Shown here piece after piece: positions 20,351-34,504 of a stretch of DNA of 64,000 bases. Both the position numbers and the translations under genes were made by a program. Within the stretch, counting starts at the first letter, position 1. Each line of letters opens with the position of its first letter. The DNA is taken from assembly GCA_963971425.1 (NCBI GenBank), contig OZ020514.1:41019158-41083157 (forward strand). The letters run 5' to 3'. The notes under the pieces were generated by a model, which ran no database searches, had not been told where the DNA came from, and saw only the letters and a program-made list of their open reading frames with translations. Origin of the DNA: Bryoerythrophyllum caledonicum (taxonomy: Eukaryota; Streptophyta; Bryopsida; Pottiales; Pottiaceae).

Positions 20351-23300
20351 TTTAATAGATTTAGTTTAATTAACAAAATCCTCTTGTTAAATTTGTCAAG
20401 TGAAATGTTGTAAGGTTGTTTAAAGAAGTATAAATATGGTCTTGCTTGGAGATAATATTAATACGTTTATAGACAATTCTTCACTATCAAATTATGGACA
20501 TTTCTGTTCTTCTACATTTCCTTTACGAAGTTACGCATTTGGTTATATTGTAAAGATCTCTATTTTCTTACATCTTAAGAATGTGAACTTATTTCTTACT
20601 TCGTCTCATTTTCAAATCAAAAACATTTGGTATAGTTGAAAACATGTAAGCATGGTTTTTAAGCCAAAATGACCAAGGCATTTTTGAGGAGTACCTTCTA
20701 CATTGATTAAGATATGTCAGCATTAACTTTTCAAAATGTGATTGTAGGATATTCCGCTAAATTTATATGAAATGATGTGGTGAGCTCAACCACAAATTTT
20801 GTCCATATTGATTAAAAGATAACTGCAATCAAACCAAAAAAATTGTTCCAAAGAAAGAGACACTTGGTCCAATAGGGATTAAAAAGATTCAATGGAGTTT
20901 TTTTTTGCTTAAAACACCCAAAATCTACCTTAGAGACTTCTTGATTTTAACACACATTGAAAATTTGAATTAACACAAATGAGTGCTTAATAGAGACTTA
21001 TGGCTACTATGCACTGAATATTTGTCAATAACCAAGACCATGTTGCCAAAAGTAATTGCCAAACAAACCCATCACTACAGTAGACACGGATTTGGAGAGC
21101 AAATGATAGTGTATCCAATAGGTGGCACCCCCAAATGCCCCAGTTTCCAATTGTATTTTATGTCAAAATCAATGACAAGTCTTGTTTTCTCTCCAGCTCT
21201 CTAAACTCTTTCTACCAAAACCATGACGTCGGTGAAAAATATGTATTTTTGAGAGATTATAACTTGGACCTGATTCACTTTAACATTTGTAAACTTCTCA
21301 CAATGTGTCGCGCAGTTGCTTGTTCTCTTTGAAGACTTTACCGCTGGGACTGTAGGATTCAACTTCCGCTTCTACGTTTTCATATGGCAATTTTTTTTTC
21401 ATACTACAATTAACACTATACATGTGACACATGTAGAAGATCAAAATAGGCGGAGCAGAGTAATTGCAATTGTAGCGGAGTCCTTCCCCACAAGTCTCGT
21501 GTTTCACTGGCGGATTTGACCGTCTAGTTTTCATCCCAAAACACGCACTTGGGGTTTTAACGTTCCCAACTTCAACTTGAAGGGATTTACTCGACTTCTT
21601 CGCATTCTTGATCGCTTTCTACGTGCTTAGGATTATGGCCGGCTGGTTGAAATCGATGGAGCTTGTGTTGTCAGGATTATTTTTAGGGTGTAGTAGAAGC
21701 TCTAAAATTAGCATTGACAAAAGATATTAGCGGAGGAGCAATGGTGCTCGAAGTTGGCCGCAAGATGGAAGCACATCTAAGGCTGTAGAACTTGACCAGT
21801 CGGGGTGCGATGGCAAGGTTGGTGTGCAACCTTTGGCAGATGTTGTTTGCATACAGGGGTAGCAAACACTTGTGGTGGTTGACCGTGTGGTTTGTAGTGT
21901 TTTTGGCGGAAAAGATATTATTTTTGCTGGCAAAGGTGTTGGAAAGAAGCGTCGACAATGAATTCGGCTCTTGTCTTAATTATTGACCCTAGCAAGAATC
22001 AACGGCGTTTTTGTAGCTGTGGATCTTAGTTTTTTGTTTAATATTATAGATCGCTCCGCCATTTAGTGTATGTGCTAGAGCACATTATATTATGGGATGT
22101 GTAAGACCTTGAATAATGCATCCATTGTCGGCACACTTCTATTGGCAAAGGGAGACATGGACACTCTGTCCATGCTATGAGTATGATTAGTTTTTGAAAC
22201 CCTAATTTTGTTGATATTTGGAGGCCAACTAGATTGCATGTTTTAATTGTTTGTTCAGAAAGATTTATATTTGAAATTTCTAGGCATGCTCTAGAGAGTT
22301 GACTGGAGATCTAACATTAACTAAACCGTGGACATCCAAAATCCATTTATGCACATTTACGAAGATTCATCTATGGCCTCCAAAAAATTCCACGCTTAGT
22401 ATCTTGGTCCTACTATCTGAACAAAGATGTTTTTGTTACAGTGATCTTTAGAACAATGGATTTAACGAAACTCTTCCAAACATACTGCTACTCTATGCAT
22501 TATATTTCATTGAGTTCTAAGAGGAATTTAACAATATCAAATTCAAAAAATAAAAATCTTGTGAATAAAATTTGGTTGTCCATTTAGCGATGTCCTAACC
22601 ACCAATTCTGTGCCATAAACACCTAAAACTTTCAAAAAAATCAGATCGTCGTAGAGCACCCACAGTTTGCGCAACACAAGTAAACTAGGGAAAAGTAAAG
22701 GAATTTGTTTATCTTTGACAAAAAGAGGCTAAAGAGAAGCAGCTCCCCAGAGTCCAAGTCTAAATCTTAAATGTCTAGAGTTGTTCTGATTTGAATTACT
22801 AAAGGACAATAATATCTAATTGAACACAAAAACCTAGAATTGATGATATACTCAACAAATTCTTGGATAATAGTCTACGGATTTAGAGACATGCGACGGC
22901 ATTCATCCGTGGATGATTTTCATCCACTTAGGATTGTGTGTATGTGTGTATAGCACCGCACACGTTCTTGACTTGACGTCTTTGTCAAATCGAGCTCTTT
23001 AGTGATTTAGAGAGTGTTAGTGATTACCTTTGCTTGTAAGTGATTGTTTATGATTAGTAAAGGCTCCGCATTATCTACTTTAGTTGCACTCGTTGATTCT
23101 CTCCTTGTGGAGTACGTGTTGTTTGATTACTCGTGTGATTCACTCAATAGTCTTTGAAAGTGTACTACGTATACTTGTATTTGTGTGTATTTTTTGTTTA
23201 TTTGATGTTGGTTAGGACTCTCGATCTGTTGTGGATATTGATCTTTCTGTATACGACAATTATTTTAGTGTACTTTCTCTCCATGTCTTAGCACCTAAGG

Positions 23301-23690
23301 AAGCTCTAAGAGTGTCCAGGCCATGCTATTCTTTTGGTTCTCTTGGGTTGTCAACTTGTTGTTCTTCTTCATTGAGCTCTTAGGATTTTTAGTGGTTGCT
23401 CGCTTCTTTGCAAGTGATGTGGACTGCGTGTTACTTATGCTTGTGCGTGCCTTTGATGTCCTAGCCGGAGAGGAAGCTTTGCTCAGCTCTTGGAAAGGCT
23501 AGGAGAAGTGTCATATGTTGTACCCTGTGCGAAAGTGGAACGCCTTTCAACTCATAGCTAACAAGTTGGGCCTTTTTTGTTCCTATGCACAGCCCAAAAA
23601 CTAGGGAAAGCAAAGGAATTCACAAGTTGGACCTTATTCGTTCCTATGCACAACCCAAAAACACTCCCATCTGTGTGCAGCTGGAAGGTT
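20350..23690. other. Stretch without recognisable gene
   Basis: No open frame here carries a domain I recognise, and no repeat unit stands out. Short frames at 20436, 21135, 21316 and 21792 overlap frames on the other strand and lack any supporting signal. A short direct repeat of about 60 bp (AAGTTGGxCCTTxTTxGTTCCTATGCACA) lies at about 23564-23660. Confidence 0.5.
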
Positions 23691-24420
23691 ACGTAGCATC
23701 TTGACGCCATTGCACAGGCGCTAAAGGAAGCTTCTGCCGTAAGATAGCAAATCGTTGTTGTTGCTCCTTTTCCCAAGTCTATGGCTAATCCTTCCTCGTT
23801 AAAGTCGTCAATGGCTTGGCAATCAAGCTATAGTTCTTGACAAACTAGTGATAGTCATTTGCGAAGTCAAAAGATGCTTGAAGTTGTGACACTTTGGTTG
23901 GGGCCAGAATCTTCTGTAGCACTTATACATTACCCTACTGCACGCCAAGACCCTTAGAAACAATCATATTTTCCATACATGACAACCGATCATGTAAGAA
24001 CTTGTACTTGCCATGGTGCAAGCTCAATCTCCATTGACGTAATCCCTTGAACACCGCTTGAAGATGCCTCACATGCTCCTATGGGCTGCTACAAAAAATA
24101 ATAGCATATTCAATGTAGCATGAAACAAACAGTAAACTGGTCAACTCCCAGTCTATCACCCTCGGAAACTCAGTGGGTGTGTTCTTGAGGTCAAATGGGA
24201 GAAACTTTCAATGGAACTTTCAAAGAGAGTTATGTGACGTACCGGTGCCAATGCGGTGACATTGTTGCCACCTTTGACGTTGAAGTTTATGTGCTTTAGG
24301 GAGGCCTTCAACGCAGGTGCTAGAATCGTATATAGCAACAAGGAAACCACATGACGTTTGTTACAAGACCATTGCTCTGATAGAGTAGAGGTGGCATTGT
24401 CCCTCATTGGAATCAAGGAT
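23690..24420 (-). pseudogene. Ty3/gypsy reverse transcriptase/RNase H relic
   Basis: Read on the minus strand from about 24210, the sequence gives a decayed gypsy RT: LPFDLKNTPTEF (normally MPFGLxNAPATF), then EHVRHLQAVFKGLRQWRLSL, HHGKYKFLHDRLSCME, KILAPTKVSQLQASFDFAND, NYSLIAKPLTTLTRKD and WEKEQQQRFAILRQKL. Stops and missing residues, including the YxDD box (now in a damaged CYIEYAIIF stretch), rule out function. It is unrelated in position to the plus-strand gypsy relic at 14.7 kb. Confidence 0.8.
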
Positions 24421-24839
24421 TGTTTTAATTTCGTTACCTTTGTGAGTGAGGTAAAGAGGTGTTATCCTTCTTTTAATTTGTTATTCATGATCCCGACAAA
24501 GGTGCATGCTCTTTCATTTACATGACTCTTCTTATACTTTGAAGTAGAGACGGGCAGGTCGTGGAGGGTGTGGGTAATCCAATCCAAATTCTTTGGGCAA
24601 GACTTGCATTGCAATTAAAAGACTAAACTCTAAATTTTCAAAAGTTCCCTCGAAGGGCTCTAGAAGGTTTCGGCAGGTTCTTGTGGTGTTAATATATAAC
24701 ATTTTCCTTTAAAATCTATGTTAGACATGGACATTAGCAAAAGCTTTGTTAGAGTCCAATTTTTTTCTCAATCCAACATTTAAAGAAAAGGTTGTAGGAT
24801 TTTTAAAGTTCGAATGGGGAGAGCGGGCAAGTCGAGCTA

Positions 24840-25520
24840 CTCCAAAAAAAATTGCTAGGACACTCTCATGAATGTGAGATATTCAATACTAGCCAATAAT
24901 AATAATTCCTTTCATACTGTCAAAAAAAATCTCTTATCTTTGATGAAAATAAAGCATAAAAATCCAAGTCAAACATTTTCACACATTGTCACACATTGTA
25001 GGGCAAGGTATCAAAAACCTTCTTCATTTCTACATTAAACTTAGAGATCTTCTTATTTTTCACTTTTTATTTTTTCCATAGCATTATCTGGTGTAAACCT
25101 TTGCAATGATTATTTGGATTCTCATTCTCAAACATATTAAGTTCACAAAAAAACATAACATGAATTGTCTTTATTTTGAACCTCCACTACTTGCAAAAAA
25201 AATTTGAATATGCTACATCCCACCTCTACCTCTAAAAGTTGGTGCACAAGGAACTAGTATCAACCTTAACATGGTGGAAATGAATCTAGACCTTGTATAG
25301 TTCAAATATTTGACATCAAGTGAAGTCAAAGTCTATTGATCCACTAAACCTGGGGAAGAAAATGAACCTTTTTTCTACTTCAAGCACTATTATCTTACAA
25401 TTTGTGCGGTCAAAGTTTATGAAATTTTGTAAGTATGTTATTTAGTAAGTCTTTATTGAGATCCTATGATTCAAATTAGAAATAGAAGTTTTAGATTTCT
25501 TCATTACTTATTGCACTAAA
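24840..25520 (+). repeat. Dispersed repeat R1, copy 3
   Basis: It shares with 3585-4290 and 4520-5240 the blocks GGACACTCTxxTGAATGTGAG, CAAACATTTT, TTTTTCACTTTTTATTTTTTCC, ATTTGGATTxTCATT, TTTGACATCAAGTGAAGTC and a GAGATCCTATG..AGAAATAGAAGTTTT tail. Confidence 0.5.
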
Positions 25521-25639
25521 ACTAGCATTTTCGAAGTGTTTTTGGTGCAAAATTGTCAAAGAAATTTAGGAGTTAAAAATGATTCTAAAATTCAAATGCT
25601 CACAGCTAGATTGTGTTTCACCGCAGGCTCCTCCGTTTC

Positions 25640-26520
25640 ACCACTTTCCTTCTCATATGTCCTCAGGCCATGCAACACCTTATTAGTGACGCGCTTCATG
25701 TCTTCTTTTCCAATCTATATCATGGCTCTCTTTGGCGAGTATCCAATGATGCCAAATTTCTCTCCTAAGTTAAATTGCAACTTTGAGAAGTCGTTTGTTC
25801 TCTTGAATGAAAGTCGTGACGTAAATTTTGTTAGAACCTTGAGGTCAAATCCGGCCTTTGCCAAATCAACATTGTTTGAATCAATATGCAACTCTTCCTT
25901 GTATTTTGGCAGAGGTGGCCTCTTTGACAATGTCGACCCACCGTATCTCCTTGCGAACCACTCCTTTCTAACTCTGATAATGCGAATCTCTCGCCAAATA
26001 CTTTTGATGGTCTCATCATTTAATACCATTATACTTGCAAGATCTTCCTATTTAACCTTGGTCCACTCCTTGAGCTCCCTTTTTGTGCCCCATATCCGAG
26101 CTTCTTTAAAGGAAACTCACATAACTACCACATAAGCTTGTTCTTATGATGTAGTTGAACTTCATATCCTCACACCATTTGTTTTGTCAGCCGTTTCTTG
26201 GCCCTTGTCAATGACTTCAATATAGACTTTACAACCCGCAATTTCCTTGTCAAACTTTATACTTTTGAAATCCCACAGGTTGGAATTTTGTTGCAAAACT
26301 TTGATAATCATATTTCATTGAGAAACCATGTATGTTTTGTCATTCGGTTTGACTCCATCCTCTCCATCGAGCATTCCAATGTCCTTGAGGTTGAATACTC
26401 TCTTCCAAACTTTGTATGTCCAGTTGGATACAAATACCAACAACAACTTCCGTGTTTTATTCAATAGAGGCTTCCTTATGATTTGGCCAAGTTGCTCTTT
26501 CACAATTTTCTGCACAAGGT
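25640..26520 (-). pseudogene. Degenerate minus-strand reading frame, family not recognised
   Basis: The minus strand keeps long protein-like stretches broken by a few stops. From 26030 downward it reads IKSIWREIRIIRVRKEWFAR, then STLSKRPPLPKYKEELHIDS, DLAKAGFDLKVL, SRLSFKRTNDFSKLQFN and KRVTNKVLHGLRTYEKESGE. The charge pattern and length look like real decayed coding sequence, better than the plus-strand frame at 25536, which is its shadow. Before it, 26515-26315 also looks coding (VWKRVFNLKDIGML). I do not recognise a family; an old transposon protein is most likely given the context. Confidence 0.4.
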
Positions 26521-26599
26521 ATACTGAGTGATAGCAAGCTACAGAGGTATATGAAAGCTGTCACAAAGAGTATTTCATGGAGTTTTGACCATTCTGGGG

Positions 26600-27420
26600 C
26601 TTCACAATTAGATAATACAGTTGATGTTGGATTTTTGAGTTTGAAAGGTTGTTAAAGACTTCCATACCATCCCATGGGCGCAGATTTTATGTAAAGCCAC
26701 TCGGTGATTTGAGCAACAGAAGTAAATTTTCAAACCACTATACACTGTCACAAATTCAAATTTTGTACAAAATATACCTTCTTCTGAATGATATACCCTC
26801 CATGATTCAATGAAAATATAGATAAACATCAATAGGATATTGCTAATGGACATTCCAATTAATTTTTTGTAATCAGCAATTGCATATCACTTGTAATTAC
26901 AACTATTAGGCTATTGTTTCAAGGTGCATATTATCCAAGGTATTTGTTGTTTCTTCTAAGTTTTTCATGCAATCTTGTATCTTGTACACAACTCTAGGGA
27001 CGTGCCGTGTATTACTCAAAAATCTTAATTGCTTTCCTCCTACTTTTCACACATGGTTGCTGCTAATACCATACGTTTGGAAGTCTTAACCGTTTCCGCC
27101 TCTCTAACACCCTTGACTATCCCAGCTGCCTTCACTTTCTTAGATGCTTGCTTCTTGGCGATTCTCTTCTATGCAGAATGCTTTAAGGCTTGTTTTTTTG
27201 CATTGCACTTGTTTAACTTTACGTCTGCAAAACACACCATGAACTCTTCTTGGTCTATTGTGTTGGCCAATGCAAACTATTGTCCTATATTTTTTGCGTT
27301 GTCATTGAAGTCATGCTTGCATACAACCACCTAAAACTTCACAACAATAATATCAAGATCAACAACAGTGTGGACATTCTTTATTGTCAGCAATGCCTAC
27401 ATATGGTCCTTATTGGAGTC
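26600..27420 (-). pseudogene. Degenerate minus-strand frame with Lys/Ala-rich segment
   Basis: Reading down from about 27330, the minus strand gives LNKCNAKKQALKHSA, KRIAKKQASKKVKAAGIVKG and REAETVKTSKRMVLAAT, a basic segment. From 26853 a further frame continues to about 26608. It lies just upstream, in reading direction, of the frame at 25640-26520 and may be part of the same decayed gene. No family is recognised. Confidence 0.3.
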
Positions 27421-28189
27421 CTTATTCATGTCAACAACTGAAACCATATTTCTGCCCAACATTTGTTTAGACCCCACCTCAAATCCTAGTTCCACATTGC
27501 TTGCACTATCTTTCTTCTTCCAAATAATTCTCCACCCTATGACAAGCAAATTTATGTAGAATGTTTCTGTAATCATACTTCCCCTAGGCTAGTCCATGTT
27601 GTCGATCTCTATGGACTCTACTATGAGCTATCTAACTTTTCCTAGCTTAAAAATTACCTAGTACGTAACAACATGAACTGTAATTTACGAAAGAATGACA
27701 AAGACTAATTTGATTTTGGCTGATAGCCGACAAGCACCTACACTCATTGGCAGACATCCAAGGTCTTAACTCTTAAGAAGACTCCATCAACTATGTATGA
27801 CGCATTTTGATTTTAAAGTTACATTCAACAATGATACATCACATAAACATACTCTTCTGTAGTAGTCATCAACGGCCAATCAACATCCACTATCTTATGT
27901 TCATACCACATAATAGGATCATAGACTCAGCTCATAGCTCCTACCATTGTAGTCTCAGCGGGTGCATTCACCTACTCACAAATAAATTTGTAGCAGCAAC
28001 AACATAATTTTTAATCCTAGACTAAACGTGCTCCCTCTATCAATACAATGTCACAAAGGTCATACAATTTTCTTACCTGATGCAACCACTGACCAACTCC
28101 AAGTCCTAGGATTACCAAGTGGTTGAATTGGAGAGGAAGTTTTTGCAAACTTTGTAGAAACACATGGAAAGATGCATAGGGCGGAGTCA

Positions 28190-28800
28190 GTATCACACTT
28201 AAGATGAAAAGAGCTGATTTTGTGACATCAATACCACCTTAATACCAATGCCATTGGTAAACATCAACAACAAAGGTGTATTATTGGTGGGCAATGGAAA
28301 AATACCAAGTGTCATTGGTGGTGAGCTAATAAATCAATGGTGTCAATAAATACCTGACGTCACAAGTGCCGAGGTTGTAACATTGGCGGACAACCAACAA
28401 AACACATTAATATACCACTATTGTAGACCTAGATTAAGGAAAGATTCCTAGACCATAGTGTCACTGAGGTATGAATACACCTATGGTATGAAAGACAACA
28501 AAGGTATGCCAACATGCAAATGAGATCATATGTATACTTTACAATAGCGAACGATACACTCAAGGACTCATTTCTAATGAAGCCTCAATATGGATCCTAG
28601 GGCAGGCAGTGGACAATACAAAGCAGAGGTGTGTCCTTGGTGGACAATTGAAGGAACCCTTTAATGTCCCACTATCTGGAAGTCTCAATACCAATGTCAT
28701 TAGCGGACAGCCAAAGACCAAGGTGTATCATTAGCGAGCATGTTCCAACAATGTCAAGAAACAAAGAATTTTGTTGGTGGTCTGTTGACAAAGAAGAATA
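28190..28800. repeat. Loose repeats containing GTCATTGGTGG-like units
   Basis: Short related units such as ACCAATGCCATTGGT, GTGTCATTGGTGGTGAG, GTCATTAGCGGACAGCC and TCCTTGGTGGACAATTG recur irregularly. The array is too diverged to give a unit length. Confidence 0.3.
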
Positions 28801-29099
28801 CTCCATACCTGAATCTAGGCGGGCAAATTTGAAATTCCCATGAATGTGCTACTACTAGAAGTCACCTATATAAAAACGATCTCAAAGATTCATTTTTCAT
28901 TTTGGACTTTTTCTTCTATAAACTGTCATTTGATGCTCCACAGTTGCCTCTAACCAAGTTCACATGCAATCCTTCATTACAACATTCAAAGAGTTAGGTT
29001 TTTTAGTTCATCAATGCAAAAGTTGTTAAAATGTAATGTAGATTATATCTTCTACCATGTCCTCTTTCTTAATGTCAACAACTTCCTAAATATCTGGAC

Positions 29100-30660
29100 A
29101 AAGTAGTTGGACCCGGGGCTGTTCTCGCTGTCTGCAGATGGGTTTTCTCCCTTTGGCAAATGACATTAATATCCATTTCAAGACCAACAATCTAAATGGA
29201 CTTTGAAGTGCCAATTAGCCACCAAAGGATTTAAGTTGAACTTTGTTTGTTGTTCTTGGCGGATCACCTTGACCCCCAATTGGGACCAAAGATTTGAGTG
29301 GACGTTGACACATTGATAGCCTACCAATGGATGTTCTTGCAATATCTCAAGGTCATATAAAGAGATAGGTGCAAGGGTTGGTATATGGGATGAGATTGAA
29401 ATAGTGAAGTTGCTTCCATCCGCGGCCACTTGACTGGACTTCATTCTTGCATATATGCCACCCCTAGCCTCTACCAATGCAATCATGGACTTGAAAGTAA
29501 TTCATTCTTTATACCACAGCAGAAAGTCTAGAGGATGGAAGGTATATAGAGGTGTTGTTGTTATTTTCACCCATTACAAGCTTTATGTTGCGGGTTACGC
29601 AATTGTCGAAAGCATCATTGTAAGAGACCCATTTATAGTGTCAATTACGGTACTAGAAGTCCTTGATGCAATAGAAATAGACATCCTATTTCCTCAAGAT
29701 GGAGTTTCCAAGTAGAATGACTCCAACAAAAGGTCTATTGTGTGGGAGACAATATACTTTAGACCCTATGCTAATGTCTATGAAATTTTGGAAGACTTTC
29801 CCATTGTAGGAAATCAATACCTAAAGGATGTTTGAAAACGTTAGAGTCCCTCGACTTACGCAAAGATATGGAGGTTGCGCTTCTTGTTGATTGTGGGGAT
29901 AAGAGACAATGTGCTAGACATAGATACAATAGCAAGTGTTAGCCAAAGGGGCCACAAAAAGGTTCCTCATTTTCCACAACTTATTATTGTTTGTCAGAGT
30001 GAAATTAATAAATCCAAGATATTATAACCATGTATCATATTGTGATCTATCAAAGGTCGTAGAACTTGGAAACCCTTTTGGTTGTTTAATTTTTTGGAGT
30101 AGTTACCAGGTATACCCTCAAGCAATGGATTCTAAGTTGGCTTATAGGTTTTACAAAGATTTGTTCCATACAACAAGTCCAATGCCATAGACAATGACAA
30201 TTGCGACAATCATATGAATGATGATAATCTACCCTCGGTGTCCCGCCAACAATATCTTTCCGGAATACTGCTCAGCAATTTGGATTCTTGTTGTCAAATG
30301 GAAACTGCTAAAGAACACAATATTCTTGAAAATGGTGTCCTAGACTCTCTATGAATATTTGATGGCGAAGCAAAATCATACTTAGATCAACCCTATTGGA
30401 GGAAAAATTATTGCCTTCTCTTGGACAAGAACTTTGATGTCTTTGGTAGGACCATGATTCAAGTCTATCTGCCAAATGGAACTTGCAATGAAATGGTTCT
30501 TGGGATCACCGATGTGGGGGTCTTTTTTGTCTTTGTAGACAACGATCATTAAATGCCTACAATGCATTGGCCTCTTATCTATACGTGTCTCAAAGCATGT
30601 TGCCTTCTGTTCAAATGCCTTGAGTTTCTTTCCAACAACTCTTGATTGGTTGACAAACAA
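29100..30660 (-). pseudogene. Degenerate minus-strand coding relic, family not recognised
   Basis: Two open stretches, 29486-29178 (IALVEARGGIYARMKSSQVA, then LAPISLYDLEILQEHPLVGY and KFNLNPLVANWHFKVHLD) and 30660-30382 (NQSRVVGKKLKAFEQKAT, then HCRHLMIVVYKDKKDPHIGD), have protein-like composition on the same strand. The sequence between them is broken by stops. Together with 25640-27420 they may be remains of one large element of about 5 kb. I recognise no domain. Confidence 0.3.
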
Positions 30661-30699
30661 GACGAGCTTGAGGAGTACCCATTAATCCATAAAGATGTG

Positions 30700-33600
30700 T
30701 ATGCTAGAAACTTCCACCAAAGGACATGGTTCATTATGTAAGCGTTGCCGCCTTAGCAACCTTGACAAGAGCCAATCTGTAAGTTCAAAGAGATGTTGAT
30801 TAGAAGGTGATGCCAATCATTTTGTCGGAATGATACTCAAGATCCAATGCAATTTTTTTGCTTGAAGCTTTGAAGATTGTAGAGAGATGGCCTTTGTAGT
30901 TCAATATCAACTTTATTTTCTATATGAGTGCCGCAAGTTGTATATCACCCTAGGTACATTAACATCTGCAAAGTTGTTTGGTATCTCATTCATGAATATT
31001 TAGTCTGCATACCACAAATACAAGGCAAATGCTATGATTGAACGTGTGAATAGATGTCATCGAGATACATAGATATTACGGCCCAAGCCTCACACGGTTC
31101 AAACCCTTGGTGCAATTTCCAATATTATAAATGACAATGCAAAAAAGGTGCCGAATAAATTCCTTATTATTGGGAAGAAGAGGATGGGAGCGTTGAACGT
31201 TCTTCCTTTCGCAATGAGCTAGAATCATCGATGTGACACGACCAATTTTGTAACCTCCTCCTTCAAAGGAATTGTGAATGATTCAGTTGTATTGTTCTCC
31301 CATGCTCTTCATATTCAACTTATGTTGGTGGGCTGCAGACAATGCTCCACATTCTCATCTGATATTTTTCTTTGTTGTTTAGATAAACTACCAATATCAT
31401 GCAAAGTTGGTTTCCAATCCGTTCTTATTTGGATGAAAAATAAATATTTAAAAAAGGCTGAGGTCAAATCCATTGGAAGTAATTTCTCTAGGTGTTTCAA
31501 ATACAACTTTCTCGTTGAGCTCATTGAAAAGTACCCGTACGGTTGTAACAAATGGCAAGGTCTAACAAATGATCAGAACGGACAACTTAATTACCAAAGG
31601 GCTTCTTGAAATGTTTATTCTGGGTGCTCAATACAATCTATTCATTCTCAATTGGAGTACCATCAAATCAAACATGACAAAATGAGTACCTCTACAATGG
31701 CCATTCCATGCATACAATGGAATACCAAGGCTATGGCCGATCTTGGACAAATCTTCATACTATGCACACGGATGCTTATTCATGGTTAGCTTTTTTAATT
31801 GGCTCGTCGCCAATGTCATCTTAATCATATTTTACTTAGATAATTGTTGATTGAATCTCCTTTGTTTCTTTTAGATAAACCCGCCAAAATGTGGAAGATG
31901 GACAGCCTTGAAAACCTATACCTTCATATAGGGGACCTAAGCTTGTTTTGCTCAAGCTCCTTTGGGAAGTTGTTTGCTTTAATTCCAAGAAGAGAAATCT
32001 TGGAAAGGAAGTTGGCATAGCTAGTGGAGTCAACAAGTATCGTTTTTTATATAAAAAAAGGCATTGCAAAGTATACTGAATATTGGAAGTCTGGTATGTT
32101 CTAAAAGAAGAAATATGCACAAGGCATGGTGTCCTATTTTGCAAATTGAGAGCGTATTTACCAATAGATTTTATGTCTGCTTCCTCTTATTTAAGGATCA
32201 TTTTTATAGCCTTTAAACAACTAGACTATTGATCATATTCAAAGCAGTAGAGTGGCCAAAGTCTCAGAATCCAATCTTGATATCATTCCAAAAGGTGACA
32301 TTGATGCATATCCATTCTGAAGCCTTAAACATAGCCATCCAAAACCATTTTCAATCCATATAGTAACGTCTTGCTCGGTGAATTTGTCCTCCATTGTCCT
32401 AGCAACAAGGATCTTCTTTTCATCTCCATGGGTTAAGTCATTGAATGCGTCAATTTAGCCCTAAGACCAAATAATGGAAAATTATAAGTTATGGAAATTC
32501 ATAATTGAATGGTGGACTTCTATGAAAGAGAAGGAAGGAAGGAAAGTCATTGCGAGGGAATATTGGATTTAATTGAAAAGGGAAAAGTGCCACTGCCATA
32601 CCACTTGCAAAATTCTTGTACTTGCATCAATATATGTCCCACCATAAGAAAGGGCCTCCTATCACTCACCTCATCTCTCCATGTGCAGTCTCTGCTACAA
32701 TTGCGTCTTTAGAGCCAATAAGTGTCTCTATGAATAGCAAGAAAATCTTTGACAGCTAAATTCCTGTAGTAGTCGATTTCCCTTCGATGGCTCATCATCA
32801 ACTCTCCTTTCAACAGATTCTTATTTCTATATATGCATCTTCTGTTGCAATTACCACTTAGCAATTTTTCCATCTCAACAACAATTAGTTGGCCCATTTC
32901 ATGTGCACTTTTTTGGTTTTTGGGTACTCACCAGGAGCGTCTCTGTACATTATGTAGCAAACAACAAGAGGTCCGTGGTTGATTGGCTTCCCACTGACCT
33001 TGACTTTTCTTGCATTATTTTTCTAAATATCATACTTTGGACAACATTTGTCTCAAGTTGTCAAAGAATTTGAATGTTCTTAGACTACTCTATTCACCTA
33101 GTCATTCTTTCCTATTCATTTCATATTCTTAACAACAACTAACACTTACCATCTTCCATTTACATTTTGGGCATCTCAGTGAAGTATTGTATGGTCGTAT
33201 ACAACAACACAATAAAAACGTTTAGACGGTTGTTCACCAATGTACTTACTATTTATATTTGTGCTACTATGTACTTAGCCATGAAGTCGTATTGGAGGTG
33301 TCTTCTATGAACAATGCATACCATTCTATTTTATGATTTGATTCTTAGATCTCCATTGGTTTGTTACACTGTCTTTTCAAACTCACTGATTTGACTGCCC
33401 ACCAACTCTTGCACATATATCCCTTCAACCTCATCCTAATGATACAATATAGAGATATCAATACTTGAGAGGTTGAGTCATGGCAATTATGATTTTTTTC
33501 ATTCTCAAAGTTGATAGCCCCATCTAAAAATAATTGCTTACTAGGTGAGAATTTTTATTTCAAGAATTTATTGAATTCTTAAAAAAACCTAGGATTTGGA

Positions 33601-34490
33601 CAAGTATATAAGGTCTACAAGATTTTTATGGTATCAAAGAATCTTTAGAATTTTGGGAAGTCTAGGGTCTACAAGAATATATAGGATCTAAAGGGATCTA
33701 AAGGAATCTCTAAAGTTCAAATAAATTTATAGATTTTCTTACAGAATTGCTAATGGTGTTAATATATATTGTAGGTTTTGAAGGCAATGTATACGATTGC
33801 AAAACAATTAATTTGCTTCTACCCTTGTTTGATAAAGAATAGCATATCATTTTTATTCATTTCAATTGTATATCTTTTGAAAATCCGCTTGTATGTGCAT
33901 TTATTTTTATACAATGGGAGATGAATTTTGAGGCTAAGTATTATTTTAAGTCCACTATTGATTTCTTTGTCTACATTTTGTTAAAAATTTGTTAAGCATA
34001 TTGTACTCATCTTCAACAATTACAATTGCCAATATATACCACAAGACATATTCCAAGTTCTATTGAAGGTAACGCAAAGTATGATGAGGGAGAAAAAATA
34101 TACTAAACATAGAGAATACTTTTCTGTATAAAATCCTTGTATCCAATCATAATGACAAGAATTAAAGGTGTTGGCTCTACTTCACGTTGTTTAATGTGCT
34201 TTAATATCATGTATTATTGTTTCCTTCAAAATCTAACAAAGATAATTTATACAAAGATGAACCATGTTTTGAGACACAAATTTATCACATAGTGTAGGAA
34301 AATTTGGCAAATGATGATGATTTTCATCTCATCTTTTCCTAGAAATAAGGACCATCTTACCTGTCAACTTTCTCTATAGTTCATGACCTGGCATGTAAAC
34401 AAATCGGTACTTGAAAATCTTGCCCTGTTCGTTAGTTGATGGGGTTTAGTAGTAGTAGAAGAATGGTTGCACAAGTTCCATGTATGTTTC
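30700..34490. other. Stretch without supportable gene
   Basis: Short minus-strand frames (31551-31315, 32144-31836) have weak protein-like character and may belong to the same decayed material as 25.6-30.7 kb, but nothing is recognisable. From 33.4 to 34.4 kb the sequence is AT-rich and empty. Confidence 0.4.
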
Positions 34491-34504
34491 ATGGAATTAT
34501 AAAC

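Noticed and set aside
25536-26135. Plus-strand open frame of 199 codons
   Set aside because: The minus strand over the same bases reads better as decayed protein with charged segments, and the plus frame has no recognisable composition or start context.
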